DNA from: Flammulina velutipes
Lineage: Eukaryota; Basidiomycota; Agaricomycetes; Agaricales; Physalacriaceae
DNA: 64,000 nucleotides
Assembly (NCBI GenBank): GCA_011800155.1
Contig: CM022373.1
Location: 1,674,001 to 1,738,000, forward strand
Direction: 5' to 3'
The translations under genes and the position numbers were made by a program. The notes under the pieces were generated by a model. The model was not told where the DNA came from, did no database searches, and saw nothing but the letters and a program-made list of their open reading frames with translations. Of this stretch, positions 43,972-55,500 are shown piece by piece (positions within the stretch are counted from its first letter, which is position 1; each line of letters begins with the position of its first letter).

Positions 43972-45863
43972 ATGGCTCCTACGCGCACGGACCGTACCAC
44001 TCGCTCTAGCCGCCAGAGCCAGGTTTCTGTGCCCAGCAAGGACACTGCTACATCCAAGTCGTCACTATCCAGCGCGGAGAAGAAGGCATTGGCTGAGCTT
44101 CAGCGTCGCCAGCGTGCCGAAGCAAAGGCTCAGGAAGAGCAGCGTCAAGCCGGTATGCAATAACCCTTCTTGTTCTACCAACATTTATCTTCTTTCAGAC
44201 ATTCGTGCTCGTGCTGATGCCATGAATGACGAGGACGAGAATGAGAACGCTCCCTCCTCCCCCGCAGTCCAGGCTAATGACGACCTTGACGCCTTCTTTG
44301 GCAAGGGGCGCGTTGTTGACAAGGAGCCCATCGTCAACAAGGGGCGCGCTGTTGACAATGGTACGTACATATTGGGCTGCTCTCTTTGACACCACTCTCA
44401 TTCTGGCATTCTAGATACCGAAATCCAAGACCCCTCAGACGAGGAGAACAACGAACACCTCTCAGATGTGAGCAGCCCCCAAGACAACCATTTCGACACC
44501 GACGACGAAGGTGCTGCTGGTGCTGCTCAGACCAGTGACGAGGTACGTGCCCATATCGTTCAAAATTTGTATCTCACATCCTCCCAGATGGATGTTGAGG
44601 ACGACACACCAGTTACTCCCCTTCCACGCAGGCGTCGTCGCTCCGTCAACGATGACGACGGGTCTCCTCTACGCCGCGTCTCCCGCCAAGGTTTGCCCCG
44701 TGCCTCCTCCTCCAGAGTTTCCACTGCCCGTACTGCTGCCGACAAGAGGCTCAGGAATGCTCGCGCACGCTACGACGATTCTCTCCGTCGTCGCTCTGGA
44801 AAGATTACCACGAGCATGTTTTCCCCCACCACGAAAGTTCTCGCTGCAGCTGCGAAGAAGGTCGCTCGCAAACGTGCTGCACTCGAGAATGCCTACCCCT
44901 CGTTTGAGGACAAGGACGACTTCTACAAGGAGAGCGTCCGCCAAGCTGCCATGGAATCCTCGTTTGCGTCCCCTCATCTGGAAGCTGCATACGGCCGCCT
45001 CTTGAACGACGAGGAGAAGTTCCACGAGGTTTGCACATACGTACGTCTCTGCTCTTGTCTCTTTGACTTTTTCTCATCATTCCCAGTCCCGTTATGGCGG
45101 CGATGCCTTCATCAACAGCTACTCTGGCAAAGGCAAGACTGATACTCCAACTCGTTATGGCTTCGATGACAAGACGCCGGCTGGCGTTGTCAAGAAGCGT
45201 TCCAATTGGCTCATTGAAGCTGGCCATTTCAAGTACGGCTCAGTTGATGCAAATGTACGGTCTTCACTCTATCTGATACATTTTCTCACCGCTATCTAGG
45301 CTCTCACGTTCAATGCTAATGAACCCTTTGGGTCGTCGATCTTCCTCACACTCCCTCGCCTTGAGTTTTTCATTTCCAAGGCTCCCGCCAACTCGGAGAT
45401 TTTCAGAGAGATGCTTCGGACTCGTATGTTGCCTGCACCAACCTTTGCGTTGACTGCGACTGTGGTACGTTCCTTATTGAACTTTGTTACTGATGTCTTA
45501 CCTCTATTTCTAGTACGAGTTCGCCATTGGTCTCTGGAGCGAGGGTATTTGTGTCGAGAAGGAATTCACCGCTGCCGTTGCCCCGCGCTACTACCATCAC
45601 TTGGCGACGTTCAACAAACTTCAAGAGAAAGCCCCGAAGTACACTGCTAGGCTCATGAAGAGTGCCTTTGAACACATGTTGTAAGTTATTCATTATTAGA
45701 TATATCTGCTATCTAACTTTGCACCAGGACAAATTCGAACCTGTCGTACATGCTCAACGAAGTCGTTGATGAGTATACCTTGACCAACTTCGAAGCTATT
45801 GAGGATGAGGCTCGCCTAGAGGACGGTCTTGAGGCTGAGGCCCTGGCTTATCGTAATGCTTGA
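43972..45863 (+). CDS. DUF6532-like protein of unknown function
   Basis: Eight exons (43,972-44,152; 44,199-44,360; 44,415-44,542; 44,588-45,040; 45,087-45,254; 45,300-45,464; 45,514-45,680; 45,728-45,863) join in frame with standard splice sites. The N-terminal half is disordered, with a coiled-coil-like AEKKALAELQRRQRAEAKAQ and Arg/Ser-rich PRRRRRSVNDDD. The C-terminal half matches the DUF6532 domain common in Agaricomycetes: SRYGGDAFINSYSGKGKTDT, PTRYGFDDKTPAGVVKKRSN, PFGSSIFLTLPRLEFF and YEFAIGLWSEGICVEKEF. Its biochemical role is not known to me. It lies 217 bp downstream of the TET/JBP gene, same strand, and both are inside the transposon ends, so it appears to be cargo. A poly(A)-like AATAAA is at about 45,972. 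Confidence 0.78.
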
Positions 45864-45989
45864 TTTTTCTCTCTTTTTGTGCTCGTATCTATCATATCAT
45901 CATTTTAACTACATTTTGCCTGTTGCATGCTGCTATCACTCTTTTCGTCGTTGTTATTGTATTCCCGGCTTTAATAAATCATGATATTT

Positions 45990-46656
45990 CGCATTGATTT
46001 CTTTGGTGTAATGTGATTTGAATCTGTATTAAAATTGATTCTATTTGCTTTTGAGATAGCTTAGATCTGCTTAGTAGAGATACAAAGTTCAATTTAGATT
46101 TACTTGAGAATAACTTAAGCTTACTTTGATGCTGACTGAGATATGACTTGGATATCCTATATGTGACTCTCAGTTCCGTCTCAAACTGTTTTGCATCTAC
46201 CTTGATTATACCTTAAAGTTAACTTGGAACTGAATTACATTGAACTTGAAACTGTATCAAGATGGACTTGCAGTATTCTTGAGCTGATATAAGTATAGCT
46301 TGACAACGACTCTTGTATGACTTGATATCATCTTGCAGTGATCTTGTGTATAACTTGTAGCTGCCTTAGACAGCCTTAGTACATCTTAAGTATCTGTCAG
46401 TGTGTCTTAATAGAGCTTTACGTGCAACTTAAGATTATCCTACAACTACCTTATGTATGACTTCTATTTACTCTAAATCACCTTAGCGGGCTTTTAATCT
46501 ATCTTAGATATGACTTGAGATGACTTGAGTATTGGCTATATTATAAACTTTGACTTAAGGACACTCGAGCAACTCAGTGACTTACTTTCCTTAAGGAAAC
46601 CTAAGTTCCTTAAAATGAGTTAATGTAGACTAAAGCTATGGACCATCTTCCTGATG
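45990..46656. repeat. Right subterminal repeat region of the Plavaka element
   Basis: More than a dozen ACTTGA/CTTGAG/ACTTAAG-type units occur at roughly 30-50-bp spacing before the TTCCTGATG tip. The same motif class is seen at 36,737-37,057 and 8,960-9,300. The density is far above that of neighbouring DNA. Confidence 0.65.
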
Positions 46657-46750
46657 CGCGTGGCCCGAGGAGTAAGATCAGGCTTGGTTGTAGAGATACG
46701 ATCGGCGGGCATGCGCCAAGCGAGGTGGGTGTAGAAGAGTTTGTTCTAAG

Positions 46751-46990
46751 TGTCAAGGACGGAGTCCGGTGTGAACCAAACAACCACCCAAGTTGCGATC
46801 GGACAGAGAGTGATAAGATGAAGCAGAGAATAAAGCGTAGATTGAGGTATGAGCAAGTCCAGCTCAATACAGTACTGGGATATCCGAGCAGTGCAGAGGC
46901 GAAGAGGACAAACTAAGGAAATATCTAGAAAGGCTGTGCATATAAATATAAAGTCTGTGGCTGCTACGATGAGTCATGATGATGCGATAA
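46751..46990 (-). repeat. Truncated gypsy LTR
   Basis: Closely similar to 21,649-21,900 (TGTCAAGGACGGAGTCCGG start, GAGGACAAACTAAGGAAATA block). Similarity fades near 46,990, so the LTR is incomplete. On the minus strand it would lead into the 46,659-46,750 leader and the gag-like piece on the far side of the Plavaka insertion. Confidence 0.65.
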
Positions 46991-47120
46991 TGAGTGAGGC
47001 AATGATGCAATGATTGTATTATTGCATAACTTTTTACAATGAGTAGGGGTGGGGCCGACAGGCGGCGGGATAACAAACCGACGAGTGGCAGACATGATGG
47101 TACAATTGTTTATATACAAG

Positions 47121-48905
47121 TTACATACAATCTTCCAAGACCAATGGCCTCGTGTTCCCCAGCCTCATGTTCCAATCATTACAGCCCCTACCTGACCGCC
47201 TCCAAATGCCGATATGCTGAAGGCGGACCTCAACGACATTCGTATCCAGAAGGAAGGCAGAGAACTCTCTGAAACCATCGTTAACGACCTTGGTGGAAGG
47301 GCGCCCAGGTCCGAAAGGTAAGAGGTGCAAGACTTGCAACCGAGGTAGAAGCGGAACTACGTCCGCGCGAATGAAGTGGACGATATCGGTCTGTCAATAT
47401 CAGTAAAAAATCAAGGACGTGGACGGGATAAACTTACAAGCCGAGGTTTGTCCACAGAGATATAGTGAATCCGAAGGTCGACGACTTGATCAAATCGTTT
47501 TCGAGGGAGTGACAGCATATCATTGCTCCATCTCATCACTGTCACCTCGAACGATTCGACATTGGGTAGAACGGGAAGCTTGTATAACACGAGCTGTACA
47601 TTGACAGAACTGTCAATGACGACGTGCTTGAGTTGGGCACTGACCGAAGAAAGCAAGGGGGCGTGGAGACATCCGTAATACGTGTGGAGACGGGGGAAAT
47701 GGAGCTGCAACGACGACAAAAAACGAGAACGTACGCCGACGACATGCAGCCGAGACGTGTTTTTGAACCTATTGCACAGTGACGACATTGAGGCGATATC
47801 GGCCTCTGTCACCGCGTGCCATCCCTCGAGCTCGAGGGTCGACACTAGGGAGACGTCGTGATGTTCGAGTATCGCAGCCAAGTATTTGACAGCATACACC
47901 GTCAGGGTGATGCGAAAGGTGGATAAGTTGTTCGAACGAACGAAGTCAAATGCGCCATATGTAGTGCAATCTTCCATAGCGTTGAGGGGTACGGGCGACC
48001 ACGACGGTGATACACAAGCGAATTCGGTGAGGCGAAAGCTTTCCATCTGGATAATCAGACGGGAAGGGCACGGAGGTAAAGTGCAGTGTAGAAAAGAGAG
48101 AATGCGGAGTGCCGAGAGGGAGAGAATGGTGTCGTACAAGTCCAAAATTCCTGTGAAGTCACAACGAATGAAATGGAGGGTTTGGAGATTCGCGAGGGGA
48201 CGGATCTTTGGGCAGAGGCGTGGGGTGGTGTCAATGGAAGCGTATGACAGTATCAATGATTGAGGGTACCAGCATATTTTGGCGGCGGAGTCTGTTAACG
48301 AACATGGGTAGTTGGCGAGTGGAGTATCCGGCATAGTCCATAGCATCGTACGGTGTGTGGATACATGAGTCGCGTTCCATCGCGGGGTGCGAAGCAGCGC
48401 GTATAAAAGTGTTCCATGTAACCAGCGACAAGTGGCGGACAACGCGTAGATTTCGGCGACATGCAAAAATGAGACAACGAGTGTGATGAGCTCCACTGGA
48501 AGATCGAGGAGACGGGAAGATGGTACACTTCGGAGCAAAAGGCGTTTTCGCTCCTCAGCAATACGTTCATCGTTAGGCTCGAGAGTAGCAAGCCATGCGC
48601 TGGGTGGATCGTCACTATCCGTCACTCGGAGAGTTTGACGGTACATGGAGTCGTTAGACGTCCGCCAATACAGCGAATCACTGTCAAGCGTTAGCAACCT
48701 CGTCGCATTGTATACATGGGGCTACGGACTGGAAAAAATAGCTAGAGCCTCTGTCAGTATCGCGAAGAATTGGGAGTTCCATGATGAACACGTACGTACC
48801 ATGGACGGTTTGACACATATAACGATGAGCACAGATCGGAGAGGCATTGTTCATTGAGACAGTGATTACCAGACTCATAGGCGCAATAGAGTTAACAGCC
48901 GCCAT
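47121..48905 (-). CDS. F-box protein
   Basis: Main exon 48,691-47,438 and last exon 47,390-47,121 are joined by a clear intron (GTAAGT...GACAG). A first exon from ATG 48,905 to about 48,790 is proposed because the main exon has no in-frame ATG before MYRQTLR and an acceptor lies just before DSLYWRTSN. The F-box is visible at LLDLPVELITLVVSFLHVAE, then ALSATCRWLHGTLLYALL. The remaining ~350 residues are a leucine-rich, LRR-like region typical of agaricomycete F-box proteins. Such proteins act as substrate receptors of SCF ubiquitin ligases through Skp1. The substrate is unknown; large F-box expansions are common in this class of fungi. Confidence 0.75.
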
Positions 48906-49253
48906 AAGATCGCCTCAACAATAGAGTGAACCATATCCAGGTGCCTAAAATTTGTCAGGTACTGAATCTAAAGAGGCAGGACAAAGAGCTCAAGAAAACA
49001 TGAGGACAGAAGAGGTGCCAAGCTAGTTTGCAAAGGACAGAATAAGATCGGTGTTCTTATTCAGAGGATCACGCGAATGGCACAATATCAAAAGGGTCAG
49101 CTGAACGCAATACAAATCACAACACTGCAAAGCTCACGGTTTGTCGCTGACAGCAATAACGCAGGCGGTGAGACGCAAGGTTGAATACGACAGATACTTG
49201 AATTGACGGAAGTACATACACAAGACAGAGCCGCGGCGCAAAGGATACAGGTG
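48906..49253. other. Intergenic gap
   Basis: About 350 bp between the F-box 5' end and the RING gene 3' end. Nothing is recognised beyond probable promoter and terminator sequence. Confidence 0.35.
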
Positions 49254-49949
49254 TTAGAAAAAGTTAGCCATCTCGAGACGGTTTCCAGCGTTATCAACAG
49301 CACGGATGTCTGCCCTTGTCGACGTTCTATTGCGCATGACAATGTCGTCAGCGATTGACTGGAGTGCGGGGCATCGTGTGGGCCTAGACACGATACGCCG
49401 AAGGCAAACTGGGCACAGATACCATTCATCTTCGTCGTCCGGGTATGCAAGGTCACGGTCGTCGTCAGCGTTGCGTTTATGGTCTGTAGACTGGAAAAAC
49501 CGTAAGAGGCAGGCCTCACAGAAGACGTGTCCACAAGGCGAAAGGCTGACAAGCAGTCAGCGTACATAGACATCAACGGTATTCACCACGTACATGTGCG
49601 GCTCGCACCAAGGATCTAAGCAAATACCACATATAGTCTCCTGGTACAGCTTCTCCATGTCCTGACAAGAAACGTGTAAAACGTAACCCATGGCAACAGC
49701 CAACGAACAACGTACCCTTTCATGGTCTCCTTGCGCCTGCGTCAGCGAGAGCTCAACATGTTGTTTTTCTTGACGCAGTACATTCGCGCGCTCCTTCAGA
49801 CGTTGAACGGTCTGTATCCGTTGAGTAAAAATCACGTAGAAACGGCGAATACTAACCTTGATTAATATTGTATTCTCTTGCATGAGGTTAGCCTCACGAT
49901 TGGAAAGTTTCGAGGTATGAGGAGGGGCCGGTGGAAGGTTAGAAGACAT
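49254..49949 (-). CDS. RING-finger protein with coiled coil
   Basis: Four exons (49,949-49,857; 49,811-49,716; 49,661-49,594; 49,545-49,254) with GT..AG introns join in frame. The start is ATG 49,949 (MSSNLPPAPPHTSK). A coiled-coil region (VQRLKERANVLRQEKQHVEL) precedes a C3HC4 RING: CGICLDPWCEPH, then LSPCGHVFCEACLLRFF, and after a charged insert LCPVC. The C-terminus (RNRTSTRADIRAVDNAGNRL) is polar. RING domains usually recruit E2 enzymes, so it is a likely E3 ubiquitin ligase; partners are unknown. It could be a host gene or a gene captured by the adjacent Helitron, whose left end is not defined. Confidence 0.78.
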
Positions 49950-50596
49950 GGGAGAGCTGGGGTTGGCTGGGGTTGGCAATTAAAGTGTTTCTGCACAAAG
50001 AAGGTAAGACATGTAGTCGCCGAAGAGAGAGTCAATCTAAGATTTACCTCGATCAAGCATGAAGAAATAATTGAAGCAGACTGCAGGCAACGATGAGACG
50101 GAGGTGAGGCAATCGAGACATTCTAAGTTCGTCGCAGAGTCAAAGACTGCATAATTAGGACCCGGTCGGGCTGCAGTGAGTTCGGTTCAACTTGAATAGC
50201 AAGTTTGGGATATAGGTTCTTGACTATCGCGTAAGGTTAAAAAGTGTAAAGTAGCGTATATAGATTGAACGACAACTGCTTACAGTCAAGCTTCTACCAT
50301 CTTGCAATCAGCTTGAAGAGGAGTAAAGACTGCAAAGAACCGGCGCCTAGTGCCAATGGGAAGACATCGTCGACCACTCAGCCCACGCATTGGGGATGTT
50401 GACAGTGGCATAGGTACAAGTCAGACTTGAGACAAACAAGGGTGAGGTAAGGTGAGCATGTCACGCAATCATCAGCAGTGTTACAAGTTACATAATACAA
50501 AGAATAAGGCAGAGAAACCGTACAGTATCGTAGTAAAGTAAGTATCGTAGTAAAGTACACAAGTAAATAGAGTATAGCACGTCCGTCTTATCACCT
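49950..50596. other. Intergenic stretch with a 17-bp tandem repeat
   Basis: No gene. A 17-bp unit (AGTATCGTAGTAAAGTA) is duplicated head to tail at 50,524-50,540 and 50,541-50,557. The left end of the Helitron may lie here, but no diagnostic 5' TC terminus could be fixed. Confidence 0.4.
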
Positions 50597-52310
50597 TCAC
50601 ATTGCAGGACCAGAGAAAGAGTCAGTGAGCTGGCTGTCGAGTTCGTCCTTTGTCAGCTGAGACGGCAACAATGGCTTCAAGGCCGCTGTCTTGTCGACCC
50701 CAAGAGGCGTCTCGTCCATCATCTCGCCAGTGAGCTCGGCACCGGAACCGATAACGTCGTCCGGGACGGGACGTTCAAGAAGGATGGCGAATTGAATGTT
50801 GAGGCCGACACGTTGGGCCTTCAGCGAAAGGGGGTCCACACTTGGATCGATCCAGCCGCCGACCGTGAAAGCGACGAGAGCAAAGTCCCCTGTCTTCAGC
50901 TCGTCATCAAGTGAAGTGAGCAAGTGATAGTGTGTCAGTTGGAACCTAGAACGACCGTCAAATAAGGGAACTGTTGGACATTAATGTGAGTGTTTCAAGA
51001 CGAAGTAACATACTTACCGTCCTGGTCGTAAGGACGTGGCGCTGGAATATAGTCAATTAACAGTCGTAAGATCGATAAAGAGAAACACTGACAAGGTCCA
51101 TGAGTCCGGCCATCCATATCCGCCTCCCTAATGAGTGGTCCACTCTTATTACCGAAAGGCTTCTTGCTTGTCGAAAAGCTGATGCCGTTGTGGGTGATGG
51201 TGAATACAGGCTTTTTGAATTCTAGAAGCTTGGCGATGAACGCAACGACGCGTGGTAAGAAGCGATGGATTGGCTCGATGCTGATGTCGCGGTAGTACGA
51301 TCCATCGTGAAACAGATTCGAATTAACGACGCGCCCGACGAGAAAGAAGGTAGCGTCGACCTTAGACAGGTCATCCGTGTCCGCTTTTCCGGCGACAACA
51401 ATGCGACGGGACTGGAAGGACGTCTTGGAGATGAGGCACTTGTAATTGGGCGGACTGGCAGTGAACGCGCTGATCATGTTGTTTCCAGCGCCCTCAGTCA
51501 TGTATCGCAGCAAACGCCTGACGATGAGTAAGATAGATCATTATGGTACAGTGGACACGAACGTACAGAGCTTTAACTTGGTTGGTTTTGAAATGATTCC
51601 GTATGATACAGAACGGGAGATTGTCGATTTCACGGAGACCATGCTTTCGAATACCACGTTCTGAAATGCGTGGGAGAACGACGAGATGGGGTACATTGAA
51701 CGTGATACTGTCATCGAGCATGAGCAGGTTTTTAGAATGAATGAAATATAGCAACACACCGTGTGCCTTTGACCGTGTATCCAACCTCAGTGCTATTCGA
51801 TGGTCTAGATGTTGTCAGGAGCGCAATCAATTATTGACAAAGGACTTACCTGTCTGCAGAAGCGTCAACCAAGGTTGACGAGTCACCCTCCATCGGTTGA
51901 CTGTCAGTTTCAGTCGCGTCGTCGGCCTCTGTCGGCTCGACGATTTCTTGTTGAACGTGGGGCTCGTTGTCGTCAATTGTGACTGGTGTCTCACTATCAA
52001 CACGTCAGCATGGCATTGAGTGCAAATATAAAACAACTTACTCAGTTTTAGCTGCCTCCGTAGGCTCGACGATTTCTTGTTGAACGTGGGGCTCGTTGTC
52101 GTCAATGGTGACTGGTGTCTCACTATTAACATGTCAGCATGGCATTGAGTGCGAATATAAAACAACTTACCCAGTTTTAGCTCTCTTTGCGCGCTTGGAT
52201 GTAGCGTTGCTGGAGGCGGGGGGGCGTTTCTGGCGCGAACTAGCGGGTAGAGGTTCAATGGTGTGCAGTAATCGAGAGAAGCGAAACACGTACAAGTAGT
52301 ACGCAAGACA
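50597..52310 (-). CDS. Gene of unknown function divergent from the Helitron RepHel
   Basis: I do not recognise a named family. Minus-strand exons include a basic N-terminal piece (QKRPPASSNATSKRAKRAKT, ending at 52,171), two copies of an acidic exon (ETPVTIDDNEPHVQQEIVEP), and a beta-rich region (YKCLISKTSFQSRRIVVAGK, then VDATFFLVGRVVNSNLFHDG). A final region starts RPYDQDVPLFDGRSRF and reads FALVAFTVGGWIDPSVDPL, ending at 50,597. The size, basic N-terminus and position back to back with RepHel (about 290 bp between the two) suggest a Helitron accessory gene, possibly DNA-binding, but that is inference. The first exon and start codon could not be fixed; an ATG at 52,389 is one candidate. Confidence 0.6.
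51913..52170 (-). repeat. 129-bp in-frame tandem duplication of an exon and its intron
   Basis: The unit 81-nt exon + 48-nt intron occurs twice. Introns 52,123-52,170 and 51,994-52,041 differ at only a few positions, and the exon parts at 52,042-52,122 and 51,913-51,993 encode the same ETPVTIDDNEPHVQQEIVEP. Because 81 is a multiple of three and each unit keeps its splice sites, the duplication adds 27 residues without disturbing the frame. Confidence 0.85.
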
Positions 52311-52598
52311 CCTGTAATATAGGCAGGTGAACACAAAGCGTACAAGAGTTAGAGTCTAAGGTACGAACTCCGGACCGATCAAGTTCCATTGTTTGTTTGG
52401 GTCTGATCTTGTTCTAATTTGTGACGCTCATCTACACTCCATGGCTGAACAAAACGGAGGTCTCACAGGACAAGCAAGACAAGGTCATGCACTACAGGCC
52501 AAGACCGGATCATGCTGTGTGCGAAAAGGATAGTAGAGAAATCATAGGTGCGCGATACTTGATATACGCACTTGTAAGCTCGGACTAAACGAACGACT

Positions 52599-55500
52599 AT
52601 GTCGTTCTCCAGGAAACGCACTGCGGACGTTGGTGTAGATTTGGCAGGGAACATCACGTTCAAAAGGCAACGGACTGATGGACGAAATGGTAAGTAATTG
52701 CAGTGTTTAATTGTACCAAGACGAAGGAGGCTGACACGGGGGATAGACGCGAGCAGAGTGTTGTCGACATACACTGTCAATTTATCAGACGCTCAAAAAA
52801 CCCGAATACTTCAGTTCACCATTGAAACAACGATACAAAATGGCAATACAAAAAGACTTCATGACGTTTGCATTGAGCATCGTATTCGAAGGAGATTTGC
52901 TAACAACGATGAAGTGATTTCTATGCTGAAGTCACACCACTGTACGTGGGAGTGTCTTGTCCGCGCGTCCGACGTTGTAAGTGGCGAAGAAGGAGAGGAG
53001 CAGGTGTTTGACACGCAACGTCGCAAGTACCCCCAACATCTTTGACAAACTGTTACTGACATACCCAACAGTCTATGTGAACTCCCTTACCGTCGAAGAG
53101 AAGACAGAGTGCCTGCAATACTTTCTACTCAATCGTTTGAACGACGCGGATGTGCATCGATTGACCTCATTGGCACTCGAACATGACATTGCGTTAGCGA
53201 TGAATGTTCCTGACCCCATCGCGACTGCCATATCTTCGTTAACAAAGCACGCATGCACCCCGTCATGCCGTATAAGGGTGGAAGATGCCTACGTGGCTCG
53301 TGGGTCACCACAAAGCCCATCGAGCACGCGAGAGGTAAATATGCAAGACGACGAAGACATACTCTTTTGGAAGAACAATTGGCCACAAGTAGAGGAACAA
53401 TCAACGCTGAACGAGGTGAGTGCTTGGTAGCTGTCATCATGTATCAGACTGATTTTACTTGTCAGATACTCGGCGAGTTTATCGATAACACGTCTGAAGA
53501 CGCACTGCGGACGGAAGCCTGTTCATTCTGCAACTCAAGTCAAACAACGAAAATGATGAAGAAGCGGCGGGTTGACGATTTGGACATTTCCTTGATCATA
53601 CAGGTCACCGAGAGACTGCGAGAGTTGAAGGAGCAGCCTCTCATCCAATCTCACCAACTCATTAACAACGGCTACAATATATGCTCAACCTGTTGGGGTT
53701 GTGTGAGGCACGGCAAGTTCGTGCGCGTACCTGCGCTCAGCTGGGCGAATGGTTGCTGGATCGGTGATGTTCCACCTGAGCTAGCGCACCTCACATACGC
53801 AGAGGAGCTGGTAATCGCGAGGGCGCACACAACGAAGTGCTGGATGAAGTTGAATGGACATGGCCGAACGAGAGGAATTACGACTCAACGCGCAGCGTCA
53901 GGGAACGTCTGCATCCATCCCCACGAGATATCTCGGATAGCGACCCACCTCCCACGACCAATGAACGAGCTGTACGACGAGATAATCGTCATCTTCGTAT
54001 CCGAGGACAGAGAAGCGACAGAGAAGATGTTCAAGCAGACGCCACTCATTGTCAGGAGGGGTTTCATTCTCCGAGCATTGCAGTGGCTCAAAACGCACAA
54101 CCCACTCTATCGCGACATCGAGATTGATTGGCGAGCACTTGCGGAGTACCCGGACGATGACGACGGCCATGTACCCTTCCCCGTCAACATGCAGATACCA
54201 AACTCGACGCTACATGGACAATCAGCGACGTATACAGGACACGGTATCGATACAACAGAGGCGATCTTTGCAACGCAACAAGGTCTCACAGATGAAGGCA
54301 TACCTCTGTCAGTGACTGGTACGTGAATCACTACGTGATGTATAACAGGATGTGTTGAGCAATATTTATCAGGTACTTTCGATGTCGACAAGACAGAAAT
54401 ATCGCTGAATATTCGAAAACTCGATGCACTGAAGTATTTGAAGGGCAACCAGCCTTTTCTGAAGACATCAACTTCGAGCGAAACCATTAACTCGAGAGAC
54501 AATCCTACAGTCTACGGGTGCCTTTGGCCGACTTTGTTCCCTTACGGCGTTGGAATGTTCGAGGACCCCATTCGAGATACCGCCAGCTTCTATAACGTAC
54601 AGCTACACTCGCATGTCAAGCACTGTTTGTCCCTCGCAGACCGCCGTTTCCAAACCCACTTGTCTTTCATCTTCGTGATGCACAACATCCTCATGTTGAG
54701 GCGTTCTTCATACCGGTCTCGATTAGCTGTTCGTAGGACGTGGTGGCCTCGAGCAATGGCGGCGTTGAAGAAGATAGACATCGAGGCTATAAAGAAGGTA
54801 CAGAATGCGCTCCAAGACAAGAAGATTCGAAGGGACTACAAGAAGTACGAGCCAAATACGGACGCGGAGAAGGCAGTCATGGACGTCATGCGGTATGTCG
54901 AGTACATTGACGACCACATAGAAGGATCTACCGGAGAAGTTACCAAGATGCGTGAAGAAATCCGGGCCATCAGCAGGCAGAGCGGGACACCATCGATATT
55001 CTTTACCCTAAATCCTGCCGACGCACACAACCCAATCACGTCCTTCCTTGCTGGGTACGATATCAAAGTGGATGCACCCTTCAGCCAGCCGGACTCACGA
55101 TATACGCCATTTGATCGAGCACGCATTCTGGCGAACAATCCAATTGCTGGATCTAAATTCTTCTATACCGTCGCGCAACAATTCATAGACACTCTTCTAG
55201 GATTCAGAAGAAGAAGCCGCCGTGGTGTTTTTGGACGCGTCAAACACTACTATGGTGTTGTCGAAGCCCAGAATCGAGGGTCGTTACACTTGCATATACT
55301 TATCTGGCTTGAAGGTAAGTTTGCGTATCATGACTATTGCACACTATAATCATTCAAATTAAAGGTGCACTGTCTCCGAAGAAGATACAAGAACTCTGTG
55401 CTGTTGATGACTCATTCAGACAACGGCTCTTCCAATGGCTCGAAGATGCGTTTCGGCATTCACTACCCTCTGGAACGACAACTGTCAATGGATCGTACCA

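Larger units (their letters stand above)
36737..46656. mobile_element. Plavaka-type transposon carrying TET/JBP and DUF6532 genes
   Basis: The left end CATCAGGAAACAGGG and the inverse of the right end, CATCAGGAAGATGG, share a 9-bp tip. CG stands outside both tips (36,735-36,736 and 46,657-46,658) and may be a 2-bp target duplication. Both subterminal regions are full of CTTGAG/ACTTGA-like units, as in CACTA/CMC-type transposons. The 9,920-bp unit contains three genes: transposase (minus, 37,058-40,441), TET/JBP dioxygenase (plus) and DUF6532-like (plus). A third copy of the tip at 8,947 supports the terminus. Co-occurrence of TET/JBP genes with DNA transposons is known in basidiomycetes (Iyer and co-workers, mainly KDZ elements). 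Confidence 0.8.

Noticed and set aside
46751..46990. Solo LTR with target duplication
   Set aside because: Only one terminus matches and the other fades out; a candidate CTAAG repeat also occurs inside the other LTR copy, so it is not a target duplication.
48691..48697. Start of the F-box protein at 48,697
   Set aside because: The codon there is TTG, and an acceptor site just before DSLYWRTSN suggests an upstream exon instead.
49254..52310. RING gene and unknown gene as one operon-like Helitron cargo
   Set aside because: The genes are on the same strand but about 650 bp apart with no shared feature, and the Helitron left end is unknown; the RING gene may equally be a host gene.
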